A DNA stretch of 64,000 nucleotides from Xanthobacter sp. NM-25 (GCF_022138605.1 NZ_JACBFS010000010.1:18413-82412); one strand, 5' to 3'; positions 17,445 to 26,912 are shown, numbered from the stretch's first letter. Notes: a model not told the origin generated them from the sequence alone. Made by a program: numbers and translations.

Positions 17445-18179
17445 TCACTTGCCGTGGAACATGGTGACGGCGGCGGGCTGATAGCTCGACCCGGTGGAGA
17501 AGCGCCGGTAGCGCTCCTGCCCTTCCGACACCGCAGTTGCCCGCTCGGCTTCCGACAGAGCCTGCGCTCGGCCGTTGGCCGTGACCACGGCGGTGAGGTC
17601 GGAGAGCTGCTGGGCCTGGAGCGCCTGAAGCTGGTTGCCGGCCTGCATGGCCTGCAGCGCGCCGGTTGCCGCCTGGCTCTGGTCCACCAATGTGGAGGAC
17701 TGCGTCCGGTTGGTGTCGAGATTGCCGACGACACCGGCCTGCACCCGCATCGCATCCTGAAGGCCGGCGAGCGTGGTCTCCCACCGCGTCTTCGCCTGGG
17801 AGACGAGTTGTGCATCCGAAGTGCTCAGGGAGACGGAGCCGTATTGACTCTGGAAGGCCTGATCGATGGCGCTGACGTCATAGGCGATCTTCTGGGCCTG
17901 CCCGAGCAGTTGCTGGGTACGCTGGGCGGACTGCTGGAGCGCGCTGAGGGAGGAGTATGGCAGACTCGCGAGGTTGCGGGCCTGGTTGATCAGCATCTGT
18001 GCTTCGTTCTGCAGGGAGGTGATCTGGTTGGTGACCTGCTGCAGCGCCCGAGCGGCCTGAAGGACGTTCTGGGCATAGTTGGAGGGGTCGTAGACGACGT
18101 ACTGCGCGGCAGCCGGCGCCAGCGGGCATAAGAGGAGCGGCGCGGAGACGAGCGCCGCCCGCAAAGAGTGGCGGATCAT
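17445..18179 (-). CDS. trbJ: TrbJ/VirB5-like conjugative transfer protein
   Basis: A 244-residue exported helical protein, minor pilus component. The start ATG 18179 puts a signal peptide first ('AALVSAPLLLCPLAPAAAQ'); the upstream in-frame extension overlaps trbE out of frame and is rejected. The mature part opens with 'YVVYDPSNYAQNVLQAAR' and has long coiled-coil-like helices ('LQQVTNQITSLQNEAQMLIN'), both typical of TrbJ. Start overlaps the trbE stop by 4 bp. Confidence 0.92.
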   Translation of the reverse strand: MIRHSLRAALVSAPLLLCPLAPAAAQYVVYDPSNYAQNVLQAARALQQVTNQITSLQNEAQMLINQARNLASLPYSSLSALQQSAQRTQQLLGQAQKIAYDVSAIDQAFQSQYGSVSLSTSDAQLVSQAKTRWETTLAGLQDAMRVQAGVVGNLDTNRTQSSTLVDQSQAATGALQAMQAGNQLQALQAQQLSDLTAVVTANGRAQALSEAERATAVSEGQERYRRFSTGSSYQPAAVTMFHGK

Positions 18180-20605
18180 GAGGGTGTCTCCAGATTGTCG
18201 AGGGTGGGGATGAGGTCGGCCGCCCAGCCGAGGCCGCGGTACCGCAGCCAGGCGGCGAGGAAGCCATCGCCCCCGTGCTCGGCCAACACCTGCGAGAGCG
18301 CAGCCTGGTCGGTCTTGGATGAAGTGGCGCATAAAGCGAGCGCCACCTGCGAGAGCCCGAGCTCAAAGAGGCGGTTGCCGCGCCGGGATTGGCAGTAATA
18401 GTCCCGCTTTGGCGTCGCCCGGGCGAGGATCTCGATCTGTCGGTCGTTAAGGCCGAAGCGGCGGTAGATAGCCGTGATCTGGGGTTCCACCGCCCGCTCG
18501 TTCGGGAGAAGTAGCCTGGTCTGGCTGCTCTCGATGATGGCGGGGGCGATGGCCGAGCCATCGATATCGGACAGAGACTGCGTGGCGAACACCACGCTGG
18601 CGTTCTTCTTGCGCAGGGTCTTGAGCCATTCCCGCAACTGCCCGGCGAAGCCGTGGTCATCGAGGGCGAGCCACCCCTCGTCGATGATGAGGAGGGTGGG
18701 AGACCCGTCGAGCCGGTCCTCGATGCGGTGGAAGAGATAGGAGAGCACCGCCGGGGCGGCGCTGGTGCCGATCAGCCCCTCGGTCTCGAAGGCCTGGACG
18801 GAGGCCTGCCCCAGATGTTCGGTCTCGGCATCAAGCAGCCGGCCATGGGCACCGCCGATGCAATAGGGGCGCAGCGCCTGCTTGAGGGCATTGGACTGGA
18901 GAAGGACGGCAAGGCCGGTGAGCGTCCGCTCTTCGATGGGAGCGGAGGCGAGCGAGGAGAGCGCCGACCAGATGTGCTCCTTCACCTCCGGGGCAGTGGA
19001 GACACCTTCGCGGGCGAGGATCGCCACGATCCAGTCGGCCGCCCAAGTTCGCTCGCGCAGCTCGTCCACGCGTGATAGCGGCTGGAGGGCGATGCTGTCC
19101 TCCGCGAGACCTCCACCGAGATCATGCCAGTCGCCGCCCATGGTGAGGGCCGCCGCCCGGATGCTGCCGCCGAAGTCGAAGGCGAACACCTGGGCTCCGG
19201 CATAGCGCCGGAACTGCAGCGCCATGAGTGACAGCAGCACCGACTTGCCGGCGCCGGTCGGCCCCGCCACCAACGTGTGGCCCACATCCCCCACATGGAG
19301 GGAGAAGCGGAAGGGGGTGGCGCCTTCCGTCTTGCCGTAGAACAGCGGCGGCGCGGCAAAATGCGTGTCCTGCTCGTCGCCCGCCCAGACTGCGGAGAGA
19401 GGGATCATGTGGGCGAGGTTGAGGGTGGAGACGGGCGGCTGGCGGACATTGGCGTAGACGTGTCCCGGCAGGCTGCCCAGCCAGGCCTCCACTGCATTGA
19501 GGGTCTCCACCATGGCCGTGAAGTCCCGGCCCTGGATCACCTTCTCCACCTGCCGGAGCTTCTCGTCCGCGATGCGGGGATCGGCGTCCCAGACCGTCAC
19601 TGTGGCGGTGACATAGGCGATGCCGGCATGGTCGGCGCCGAGCTCCTGCAAGGCGAGATCTGCGTCCTCCGCCTTGTTGGCGGCATCCGAATCCACCAGT
19701 ACCGACGCTTCGTTGGTCATCACCTCCTTAAGGATGGCGGCGATGGACTTGCGCTTGGCGAACCACTGCCGGCGGATCTTCGTGAGGAGCCTGGTGGCGT
19801 CGGTCTTGTCGAGGAGGATGGCGCGGGTTGACCAGCGATAGGGAAAGGCCAGCCGGTTGAGATCGTCGAGGATCCCGGGCGTGGTTGCCGTGGGAAAGCC
19901 GACGATAGTGAGCACGCGCAGGTGCTGGTCCCCGAGCATGGGCTCGAGCCCGCCGGTCAGTGGCTGATCGGCGAGGAGCGCGTCCAGATACATGGGCGTT
20001 TCGGGGACACGCACCCGCTGGTGCCGGGTCGAGACACATCCGTGCAGATAGGTCAGGGTCTCCGTGTCATCGAGCCAGCGACACTCAGGCATGAAGGCTT
20101 CGACCAGCCTCAGGACGCGGTCCGTGCGATCGACGAAGCCATCTAATGCTTCGCGGGGATCGACACCCTCGTCCCCACGCCCCTCATAGAGCCAGCTCTC
20201 CGCCCGCGCGGCATCCTCCGCCGGGGGGAGCCAAGCGAAGGTGAGAAAGTAGCTCGACTCGAAATGGATTCCGGCCTCGGCGAACCCGGCCTTCCGCTCG
20301 GCATCCACCAACGCGGAAGCAGGATCGGGAAACAGGCTCTCGGGATAGGCTCCCGCCTCGTGCCGCTGGGCTTCCACGAACAGTGCCCAGCCGGAGCCGA
20401 GGCGGCGGAAGGTGCTGTTGAGGCGACCCGCCACCGCCACCAGCTCAGCAGGCACCGCGGAATCGAGGTCCGGCCCGCGGAAGCGCGCGGTGCGCTGGAA
20501 GCTGCCGTCCTTGTTGAGGATGGTGCCAGGGCCGACCAGGGCCGCCCAAGGCAGATAGTCTGCGAGCCGGCTCCCGTGTCCGCGATACTCGGCAAGGTTC
20601 ATCAT
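18176..20605 (-). CDS. trbE: TrbE/VirB4-like T4SS ATPase
   Basis: An 809-residue ATPase that energises pilus assembly and substrate transfer. The N-terminal CagE/VirB4 domain starts with 'MMNLAEYRGHGSRLADYLPW'; the ATPase domain has Walker A 'GPTGAGKSVLLSLMA' (about residue 450) and Walker B 'LLIIDEGWLAL', then 'FATQSLSDI'. A good ribosome binding site (GGAGGGGA) precedes the tandem ATG codons at 20605 and 20602. All catalytic motifs are intact. Confidence 0.95.
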   Translation of the reverse strand: MMNLAEYRGHGSRLADYLPWAALVGPGTILNKDGSFQRTARFRGPDLDSAVPAELVAVAGRLNSTFRRLGSGWALFVEAQRHEAGAYPESLFPDPASALVDAERKAGFAEAGIHFESSYFLTFAWLPPAEDAARAESWLYEGRGDEGVDPREALDGFVDRTDRVLRLVEAFMPECRWLDDTETLTYLHGCVSTRHQRVRVPETPMYLDALLADQPLTGGLEPMLGDQHLRVLTIVGFPTATTPGILDDLNRLAFPYRWSTRAILLDKTDATRLLTKIRRQWFAKRKSIAAILKEVMTNEASVLVDSDAANKAEDADLALQELGADHAGIAYVTATVTVWDADPRIADEKLRQVEKVIQGRDFTAMVETLNAVEAWLGSLPGHVYANVRQPPVSTLNLAHMIPLSAVWAGDEQDTHFAAPPLFYGKTEGATPFRFSLHVGDVGHTLVAGPTGAGKSVLLSLMALQFRRYAGAQVFAFDFGGSIRAAALTMGGDWHDLGGGLAEDSIALQPLSRVDELRERTWAADWIVAILAREGVSTAPEVKEHIWSALSSLASAPIEERTLTGLAVLLQSNALKQALRPYCIGGAHGRLLDAETEHLGQASVQAFETEGLIGTSAAPAVLSYLFHRIEDRLDGSPTLLIIDEGWLALDDHGFAGQLREWLKTLRKKNASVVFATQSLSDIDGSAIAPAIIESSQTRLLLPNERAVEPQITAIYRRFGLNDRQIEILARATPKRDYYCQSRRGNRLFELGLSQVALALCATSSKTDQAALSQVLAEHGGDGFLAAWLRYRGLGWAADLIPTLDNLETPS

Positions 20606-20619
20606 GGTGCGTCCCCTCC

Positions 20620-20892
20620 TCAGACTGACAGGTGGGAGGGGATGCGCAGATGCCGGCGCACCACGTCGACGAAGAGCGGATCGCGCTTGCCAGCCCAGAC
20701 GGCGGCGAGGTGGCCGATCGCCCAGAGGGCAAGGCCCACGAGCCAGAGCCGGAGCCCCAGTCCGACGGCGCCGGCGAGCGTGCCGTTGAAGATGGCCAGC
20801 GCCCGCGGCGCGCCGCCGAGCAGGATCGGCTCACTGAGCGCTCGGTGGACCGGAACGGAGAACCCCGGCACCTCGCCCGCATCGCTCGCCAT
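20620..20892 (-). CDS. trbD: TrbD/VirB3-like membrane protein
   Basis: A 90-residue inner membrane protein. It opens with 'FSVPVHRALSEPILLGGAPR', the conserved TrbD N-terminus, followed by two TM helices and 'RDPLFVDVVRRHLRIP'. The ATG at 20892 overlaps the trbC stop by one base (TGATG). Usual length for TrbD. Confidence 0.9.
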   Translation of the reverse strand: MASDAGEVPGFSVPVHRALSEPILLGGAPRALAIFNGTLAGAVGLGLRLWLVGLALWAIGHLAAVWAGKRDPLFVDVVRRHLRIPSHLSV

Positions 20893-21224
20893 CAGACCAG
20901 CGCCCCGCCGCTGAAGGAGAAGAAGGAAAGGAAGAAGCTGGAGGCGGCGAAGGCGATGGAGAGGCCGAACACGATCTGGATCAGCCGTCGGAACCCGCCC
21001 GAGGTGTCGCCGAAGGCGAGCGCCAAGCCGGTCGAGATGATGATGATCACCGCCACGATCTTGGCCACCGGCCCCTGGATGGACTCCAGGATCGACTGCA
21101 ACGGTGTCTCCCACGGCATGGAAGAACCAGAGGCATGGGCAGCGGATACCGCGCAGGCGAAGGCGACGACCACCACGGCGGTTCGCAGCAGGCGGCGATG
21201 GCGAGAGACAAAGCTTGTCTTCAC
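20892..21224 (-). CDS. trbC: TrbC/VirB2-like pilin precursor
   Basis: A 110-residue pilin precursor with a long signal peptide (cleavage probably near 'SAAHASG') and two hydrophobic helices, 'IVAVIIIISTGLALAFG' and 'LIQIVFGLSIAFAASSFFLS'. In RP4 the product is processed and cyclised by the TraF peptidase; a TraF-like peptidase is encoded at 41344. Start overlaps the trbB stop by 4 bp. Confidence 0.92.
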   Translation of the reverse strand: MKTSFVSRHRRLLRTAVVVVAFACAVSAAHASGSSMPWETPLQSILESIQGPVAKIVAVIIIISTGLALAFGDTSGGFRRLIQIVFGLSIAFAASSFFLSFFSFSGGALV

Positions 21225-22207
21225 AGGGAGGTTCCTTCTTCGGTGGGAGAGATCGCGGGCGAGATCCGGTAGTCACCGTCAGGGCCAAGCCCTTCGACGT
21301 GGGCGAGTTCGGTGAGCCGGCGTGCGGCACCGCGGCCCGACAGCACGGCGATCAGGTTGATGGTCTCGGCGAGCAGTGCGCGGGGGACGCTGACGACGGC
21401 TTCCTGGATGAGCTGCTCGAGCCGTCGCAGGGCGCCCATAGCGCTGCCGGCGTGAATGGTGCCGATCCCACCGGGATGGCCCGTGCCCCACGCCTTCAGC
21501 AGGTCCAGGGCTTCCGCACCGCGCACCTCGCCGATGGGAATGCGGTCCGGACGCATGCGGAGCGACGAGCGGATCAGATCCGAGAGCGAGGCGACGCCGT
21601 CCTTGGTGCGCAGAGCTACGAGATTGGGCGCAGCGCACTGAAGCTCACGTGTGTCCTCGATCAGGATGACACGCTCGGAGGTCTTGGCCACCTCGGCGAG
21701 GAGGGCATTGGTAAGGGTGGTCTTGCCGGTGGAGGTGCCGCCCGCCACCAGGATGTTGGCGCGGGATGCCACGCCCTTGCGTAGGGCCTCGGCTTGCGCC
21801 GCAGACATAATGTCGGAGGCCACGTAGTCGTCGAGCGTGAACACGGCGACGGCGGGCTTGCGGATGGCGAAGGTTGGAGCCGCTACGACGGGCGGGAGCA
21901 GTCCCTCGAAGCGTTCTCCCGTCCTGGGCAGCTCGGCGGAGAGCCGCGGGGCACCGGCATGGACCTCAGCCCCGATATGGTGCGCGACGAGGCGGATGAT
22001 GCGCTCGCCGTCAGAGGGTGATAGCCGCTCGCCCGTAGCGCCGAGGCCTTCGGACAGCCGGTCAACCCAGAGGCGACCGTCCGGATTGAGCATGACCTCG
22101 ACGACAGTGGGATCATCGAGAAGACGGGAGATCACCGGGCCGAGTGCGGTGCGCAACATACGCACGCCGCGCGTCAGGCCTTCCGAACTGTAAGCTGAAG
22201 CCGCCAT
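21221..22207 (-). CDS. trbB: TrbB/VirB11-like T4SS ATPase, first gene of the trb operon
   Basis: A 328-residue hexameric ATPase of the VirB11 family. Walker A is 'GGTSTGKTTL' (about residue 155), followed by 'VILIEDTRELQC' (Asp box) and 'GEVRGAEALDLLKAW' (Walker B region) and 'GGIGTIHAGSAM' (His box). In collinear ICEs it follows the traG-copG pair directly; here those genes are 24.5 kb away on the other strand, which indicates a rearrangement. Confidence 0.94.
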   Translation of the reverse strand: MAASAYSSEGLTRGVRMLRTALGPVISRLLDDPTVVEVMLNPDGRLWVDRLSEGLGATGERLSPSDGERIIRLVAHHIGAEVHAGAPRLSAELPRTGERFEGLLPPVVAAPTFAIRKPAVAVFTLDDYVASDIMSAAQAEALRKGVASRANILVAGGTSTGKTTLTNALLAEVAKTSERVILIEDTRELQCAAPNLVALRTKDGVASLSDLIRSSLRMRPDRIPIGEVRGAEALDLLKAWGTGHPGGIGTIHAGSAMGALRRLEQLIQEAVVSVPRALLAETINLIAVLSGRGAARRLTELAHVEGLGPDGDYRISPAISPTEEGTSL

Positions 22208-22511
22208 GTCATCCCCGCCGTGGCCGGGCGCGATGCAAGGGCTTCCCGGACGGGGATGATTAAAGAAGGGGGAATTGGGGGAGATTCAACAACAGGAATG
22301 AGCCATCGCAGTGTGGCGTGAAAAGACAGGCAAAAGGGCCAATAGCTCTGACATCACCGTGGTCAGGAAAATAGCGCTGTTGACCCATAGAGGCCCCTCG
22401 ACGTCGCTTGCAGCGACGTCGGCTTTGCGCCCCCATCCCGGTCGTTCGTCACCCTTATGGCTGTGCCCGAAAGCGGTCTGTGCAACTAACGTTGCCCCGC
22501 GCCCAAAGGCT
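22208..22511. other. Intergenic region upstream of trbB with two dyads
   Basis: Two inverted repeats are visible. CATCCCCG (22210-22217) pairs with CGGGGATG (22251-22258) immediately upstream of trbB, and could form a leader structure. A perfect 9-bp stem with 5-nt loop lies at 22400-22422, downstream of the TcmP gene on the - strand, and may act as its terminator although there is no T-run. No gene is evident. Confidence 0.5.
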
Positions 22512-23777
22512 TTATCTCGACGGCATTGCGATACCGGGTATGAGCAATTGCCGCGATAGCCTTATGAAATTGCCGGGCGCTGGTTTTGCGCCCGGCCTCC
22601 GCTGCGAACCTGCAGCGCTCACCAAATCGATCTGACGTTCCTGACAGAGCAGCATGATGCTGGCCTCCATCTGGTCTCGGGTAGCAGCGGTGTCGTTTGC
22701 GATTTCCTCGATGAGGTGACCCACGGTTGGAACGCATCGCCGTTCAAGGGCTTCGACCCGGTGCGGCAACTGGTCAATAATCGCCGTATTGATGTCGGCT
22801 TGGGCCTGGGCGTCGAAACCGAAGTCGAAGGCGACGCCGTCCGCCCAGTGCGGGTCAAAGCCAAGCATGTTCAGACCTGCGGTGCCGCGGTGAAGCGACG
22901 TGTTTCCCACGGTCCAGTGGCTCTCAACCATCACATTTCTCGCGGTGACGATTTTCGATAGGTGGACGAGCCACAAGTGGCGACCGGCTTGCTGCGACCT
23001 CAAAAAGAACGGCGTGAAAAACGGCGCGCCGGTCAATTGCTGGATGTCCCTCGCGAGTAGGCGAGGAATGACGTACTGATAGCCCGCTTCTCCGCGGGCT
23101 TCGATATACTCTGCAAGCTGCTGACCCTGAATACCTATTTTCGCCATGGCGCTCGCGAACGCCGGCCCCTCATTGAGGTAGGACAGCAACCAGTCGACCG
23201 CGAAGGTCAGCAACACTTCGGCCTTCGGCAAATCTCTAAGAATGGTCCGGATGGTAGCGAACTGGACTTGATTCCACCCCTTCTGGTCCAAAACGAAGAG
23301 AGACCGACCAGCGCGTTGGCGAGAACGAATTCCATTTAGGACATCTACCCACAAAGCCTCGAACTCGCCGGGGAGAATTATAATACGGCCGGAGTTAATG
23401 TCGTCGCCATAGCCCTTGTCGGTGAGGGTCTGACGCAAATAATCTACTGCATCCTTATTGGCGTCGATGAAGTAGAACTTCGCATCAAGGATCAGGGGTT
23501 TTCGCCTGCTTTCGTTGAGAAGGCGTTCGGCCCGTTTAACCGCCTCCAGGAGCACCAGTGGCGAGCCGGGACGTTCTTCCCCGAAAAGCTGATACTTGCC
23601 GCCCCCGGAAAACCCGTCGACCAATGTAATGGCGATATTGTCGATCTGGGGCTGAGAAGCGACGGTCTCAAAGTACCGATCTAGATAGGCTGCAAGCAGG
23701 TCGAGCTTGGCATTGCTATGGCACTCGATCTTCGGCGCTGATTGACCAACTACCCATCGAAAGCCGTCTTTTGCCAT
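22512..23777 (-). CDS. tcmP: Three-Cys-motif partner protein TcmP
   Basis: A 421-residue protein started at ATG 23777 (preceded by a GGGGG-type ribosome binding site); an upstream ATG at 23807 is less well placed. Its N-terminus ('KLDLLAAYLDRYF', 'ITLVDGFSGGGKY') and 'FYFIDANKDAVDYLRQTL' match the TcmP family, whose members occur next to three-Cys-motif (Gp37/Gp68, DUF5131) proteins; the 'VDGFSGGG' segment resembles a methyltransferase-like nucleotide-binding loop. The partner gene lies 42 bp upstream on the same strand. Biochemical role is not established; association with mobile elements suggests nucleic acid modification or defence, which is inference. Confidence 0.8.
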   Translation of the reverse strand: MAKDGFRWVVGQSAPKIECHSNAKLDLLAAYLDRYFETVASQPQIDNIAITLVDGFSGGGKYQLFGEERPGSPLVLLEAVKRAERLLNESRRKPLILDAKFYFIDANKDAVDYLRQTLTDKGYGDDINSGRIIILPGEFEALWVDVLNGIRSRQRAGRSLFVLDQKGWNQVQFATIRTILRDLPKAEVLLTFAVDWLLSYLNEGPAFASAMAKIGIQGQQLAEYIEARGEAGYQYVIPRLLARDIQQLTGAPFFTPFFLRSQQAGRHLWLVHLSKIVTARNVMVESHWTVGNTSLHRGTAGLNMLGFDPHWADGVAFDFGFDAQAQADINTAIIDQLPHRVEALERRCVPTVGHLIEEIANDTAATRDQMEASIMLLCQERQIDLVSAAGSQRRPGAKPAPGNFIRLSRQLLIPGIAMPSR

Positions 23778-23819
23778 GCGTTGCCCCCAGATTGCGCATA
23801 ACTCCACGAAAACTACCGG

Positions 23820-24578
23820 TTAGCAAGTGGGACTAAATCTCGGTAGTTCATCCCACGTTTGATCGCGATAGGTCCTGCCGGTGGCCTTCTTGTTCCTGCC
23901 CCCCCACTGCTTGAAGAAGAAAGCTGTACCCGCCCGACGGCAGGCGTCGTGGATCTCATCGACCCAAGTCGGGTCCATTGGGCGCGCATCAGGCCCGGAC
24001 TCTCCGCCGATAATCGCCCAGTGGATGTCGAGCAGCTCAGCACCGGAGACAGATCCAATCAGTGGCTCGAAGGATACGAACCTGACCGCAGCGGGTACCT
24101 GACGGAGGCTGTCGAGGCGATGCACAACGCGACTGTCTTCGACGCTGGTGCCGAGCCAAACATTGGGGAGTACGGCGAATTCGGCCACCGATAGGACTTC
24201 CGTCATCCGCTCAGGTCGCTTGGTCAATATTTGATAGGTGTGATGTGGCGTGGCTGCCATAGTGGCCCAAACTTGTGCGATGAAATCTGCTGGCACATCA
24301 GGGTGGAAGAGATCGGACATGGAGTTGACGAAGACCTTACGGGGCCGTTTCCACGTCATGGGTATTGTCAGCGCCTGCGGGTCCAAAACAATTTGGCCCG
24401 TCCACTTTGCTCGTCCGCCGCTTTTGCGCGTGGTCCCGATGTACTTGTCCACGCCCATTGCTTCGAGCCGCGCCGCCATACGCATGGCATAGCAGTTGGT
24501 GCAACCAGCCGTAGCGATGGTACATCCCGCTACCGGGTTCCAAGTCACATCGGTCCATTCGATTGAGGTTTCGGCCAT
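23820..24578 (-). CDS. DUF5131 (phage Gp37/Gp68-like) three-Cys-motif protein
   Basis: A 252-residue protein beginning 'MAETSIEWTDVTWNPVAGC' and carrying C19-x6-C26-x2-C29 ('CTNCYA'), the three-Cys motif of the Gp37/Gp68 family, which resembles a radical-SAM-like cluster-binding site. 'NSMSDLFHPDVP', 'LTKRPERM' and 'GGESGPDARPM' are further conserved blocks of this family. A strong ribosome binding site (AGGAGA) precedes ATG 24578. It forms a two-gene unit with tcmP. Confidence 0.88.
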   Translation of the reverse strand: MAETSIEWTDVTWNPVAGCTIATAGCTNCYAMRMAARLEAMGVDKYIGTTRKSGGRAKWTGQIVLDPQALTIPMTWKRPRKVFVNSMSDLFHPDVPADFIAQVWATMAATPHHTYQILTKRPERMTEVLSVAEFAVLPNVWLGTSVEDSRVVHRLDSLRQVPAAVRFVSFEPLIGSVSGAELLDIHWAIIGGESGPDARPMDPTWVDEIHDACRRAGTAFFFKQWGGRNKKATGRTYRDQTWDELPRFSPTC

Positions 24579-24968
24579 TCGAGCTGTCTCCTCTCCTCAT
24601 CATGGGTCACTTGGCGTAAACAAACCATGCCAATCAGGCTTCGATGAGTCATCGGGATTTCCGCCTTTGGAAGCGTCAGGCGTCGATGCCGAGCAGAAGG
24701 TCGTCCATCTCTATAGCCTTCCCGCGGGTCTTGGTGGCACTCGTGAACCTCTGACTTCGCGGGCAGTACTGATCCTTGATCCACACTGGCATTTGTCAGG
24801 GTATTAGGTGGGGCGGGATCTACGCCCCACTTGCGGACGGCGCGTGAATTCGAACAGTCCGCTATTGATACTTCAGAACCAAAAGCGGCCAGTTAGCTAC
24901 CGGCCCCCTTTTGCGGAAGGGGCCCTTGATGTTTCTCCCTCGGCCAATCAAGGCCAGAGAGAACTCAC
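24579..24968. other. Intergenic region between divergent DUF5131 and recombinase genes
   Basis: Should contain promoters for both directions. An imperfect GGCCCC/GGGGCC dyad at 24902-24924 is visible. Homology to the second recombinase locus begins at about 24930. No gene is evident. Confidence 0.5.
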
Positions 24969-25690
24969 ATGGGCCATTCTCAATTTGACGATGCCAGCCG
25001 CGAGCGTGCAGCTTGGAATGCCGGAAAGCTGGTCGGCACCAAGCGCCCTCTCACTCAGAAACAGATCTGGGCAATTCGATTCTTCCTCGATCGCGAAAGA
25101 CGCATTCGTGACCGTGCGCTGTTCGATCTGGCCATCGACAGCAAGCTTCGCGGCTGCGACCTGGTCAAGATCAAGATCCGTGATGTGGTCGCCGGTCCGG
25201 GGATTAGGACTCGCGCGATCGTCGTCCAGCAGAAGACGGGGCGGCCCGTCCAGTTCGAGATCACCAGCGACGTGAGAGCGAGCCTGCTGGCCTGGCTGGA
25301 ACGGCGCGGTGGCACCGTCGAGGATTATGCCTTTCCGAGTCGGATCGATCATTCGCACCACATGAGCACAAGGCAGTATGCTCGCCTCGTTAACGAATGG
25401 GTGACCGCGATCGGCCTGCGCCAAGAGGAGTATGGCACGCACTCGCTCCGTCGCACGAAGGCGTCCATGATCTACAAGGCGACGGGCAACATCCGCGCCA
25501 TCCAGATCTTGCTCGGTCACTCCAAGATTGAGAACACCGTCCGATATCTTGGTGTCGACGTGGAGGACGCACTGCTGCTGGCAGAGCGGACAGAAATCTG
25601 ACGTCGGGCGGCCATCCGAGCAGGCCCGGATGGCCGCTTTGACGCGCAGGATATGTTGCCTGCATGTCGATCTTGGGGTGGAGAGCGGGC
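24930..25690 (+). repeat. Inverted repeat, left copy (recombinase gene and flanks)
   Basis: About 760 bp that recur in inverted orientation at roughly 57540-58307. Identity is very high from ~40 bp before the gene to its stop (3 amino-acid differences in 210) and drops to roughly 85% over the ~90 bp after the stop. The pair brackets a 33-kb segment and could support inversion by homologous recombination. Confidence 0.85.
24969..25601 (+). CDS. Short tyrosine recombinase/integrase, copy 1
   Basis: A 210-residue tyrosine recombinase made almost only of the catalytic domain. Catalytic residues are all present: R61 in 'LRGCDL', K89, H158-x2-R161 in 'GTHSLRR', H184 in 'LLGHSKIENT' and Y193 in 'VRYLG'. 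The N-terminal DNA-arm/core-binding domain of full-length integrases is reduced to about 30 residues. Such short recombinases are common in alphaproteobacterial mobile DNA. Copy 2 at 57632 is 207/210 identical. Whether it acts on the element, on a resolution site or on its own flanks is unknown. Confidence 0.9.
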   Translation: MGHSQFDDASRERAAWNAGKLVGTKRPLTQKQIWAIRFFLDRERRIRDRALFDLAIDSKLRGCDLVKIKIRDVVAGPGIRTRAIVVQQKTGRPVQFEITSDVRASLLAWLERRGGTVEDYAFPSRIDHSHHMSTRQYARLVNEWVTAIGLRQEEYGTHSLRRTKASMIYKATGNIRAIQILLGHSKIENTVRYLGVDVEDALLLAERTEI

Positions 25691-25919
25691 TGGCTGCTTT
25701 TGAGGCGCCTCCGACGGCCTACCGTCACAAGCGGACGGAAAGACCAGCGCTTTTGCTGGCTCAGCTGGACCGCGCGCTAACGCAAATTTCCTGCCCTGGC
25801 GAGCCTGTCAGAAGCCTTCACAGCGCCTCCGGCCCATGATAGAACAAAACGCAAACGAATTGCGTTTCTGAGCGGAATCTGTAGCTTGCGCTCCGTGTGA
25901 TTTCATTGGGGGAAAGCAA
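25602..25919. other. Intergenic region with decayed 3' flank of the recombinase repeat
   Basis: The first ~90 bp are the less conserved end of the inverted repeat. The last part carries a GGGGGAAAG ribosome binding site for the next gene. No gene is evident. Confidence 0.5.
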
Positions 25920-26912
25920 TTGCAGCTCTCAGAAGAAGAGATCGAAAATCTCTCGATCGACAAGTTCATCTTTCATGTCGTTCATCATCGTAACGATGAG
26001 CCGATCTTGCTTGATGAGACGCCCATAGGGGAATTCGAGGATTTCTTCCTCGAGAGGGCGATGGAGACGTTACGAGGAAACCGGTTCACCTTCGCCGACG
26101 GTTCCATAACCAGGACACTGCTGAGGCAGGTCCTGGATGACGAAAGCCAGTTCGTACCGGTGTCAAAGACGCTCGCGCAGACATTTCACGCTGGCAGGGA
26201 TAAGCGCATCAAGCCAGGCGTGATGATCTTGATGACGCTCGTCACCGGGCAGCGCAAGCTGTTGTCCGTGCTGAAATACGACCATGAAGAGGCAGTCACT
26301 TATGATATTACCGACGATGCAAAGGCGATCCTGAAGGCAATCGCGAATTCGTTCACGAAATCGGCTGACGCTCTGCAAAAGTCTGCCTTAATCGAGCTTG
26401 TCGATGGCGATGACGATGACAACATCGTTGTTGTAGACAAAACCGTTCGTCACGAGATCACCGACTTCTTCCGTGGATTTCTTGCATGCAAGCGCCTCTT
26501 CGATGACAAGCAAATGACTCAAGCTGTCGAGGAACTGGTCGTTGAGGTGGTCAAAAAGCATCAAAGCGACCTGCCGAACGATATCACGCAGAATGTGCGT
26601 GATCGGTACTACGACACGGTTCAGAAGCGCGATAAGTTCGATGCCGCCGAGTTCTTCGCAGAATTTTTCGGCGCACATGGCAGCGCTGCAGTGAGGGCCA
26701 GCTTCGACAAAGGTTTGGCCAAAAAGGGCATGGAAGGCGAGGTCTTCAAGTTCGACAAAGGTGCAGTAAAAAAGCAGCGTCCACAGAAGTATAAGACTGC
26801 TGAAGGTGTGAAGATCGATGTGCCGGAGCAGGCTTCAGATACCGTGAAAACGAAGACGACTGAAGCGGGTACCGTCATCACCATCACGACCAGCCGATTG
26901 ACGAACCTATGA
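25920..26912 (+). CDS. Nucleoid-associated-like (YejK/NdpA-related) protein
   Basis: A 330-residue protein with TTG start at 25920 after GGGGGAAAG. Segments such as 'FVPVSKTLAQTFH', 'KPGVMILMTLVTGQRKLLSVLKYDHEE' and 'EITDFFRGFLACKR' follow the layout of 37-kDa nucleoid-associated proteins (YejK/NdpA): an N-terminal domain reading a small ligand or DNA and a C-terminal basic region. The basic tail is 'KKQRPQKYK'. It overlaps the next gene by 4 bp (ATGA). Base composition is lower in GC than the ICE backbone, consistent with cargo. Family match is moderate. Confidence 0.6.
   Translation: MQLSEEEIENLSIDKFIFHVVHHRNDEPILLDETPIGEFEDFFLERAMETLRGNRFTFADGSITRTLLRQVLDDESQFVPVSKTLAQTFHAGRDKRIKPGVMILMTLVTGQRKLLSVLKYDHEEAVTYDITDDAKAILKAIANSFTKSADALQKSALIELVDGDDDDNIVVVDKTVRHEITDFFRGFLACKRLFDDKQMTQAVEELVVEVVKKHQSDLPNDITQNVRDRYYDTVQKRDKFDAAEFFAEFFGAHGSAAVRASFDKGLAKKGMEGEVFKFDKGAVKKQRPQKYKTAEGVKIDVPEQASDTVKTKTTEAGTVITITTSRLTNL

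Noticed and set aside
24969..25601. Short recombinase as the integrase responsible for the tRNA-Arg insertion
   Set aside because: It lacks the N-terminal DNA-arm domain of ICE integrases and is duplicated internally, far from the tRNA; the true integrase is probably outside the window.
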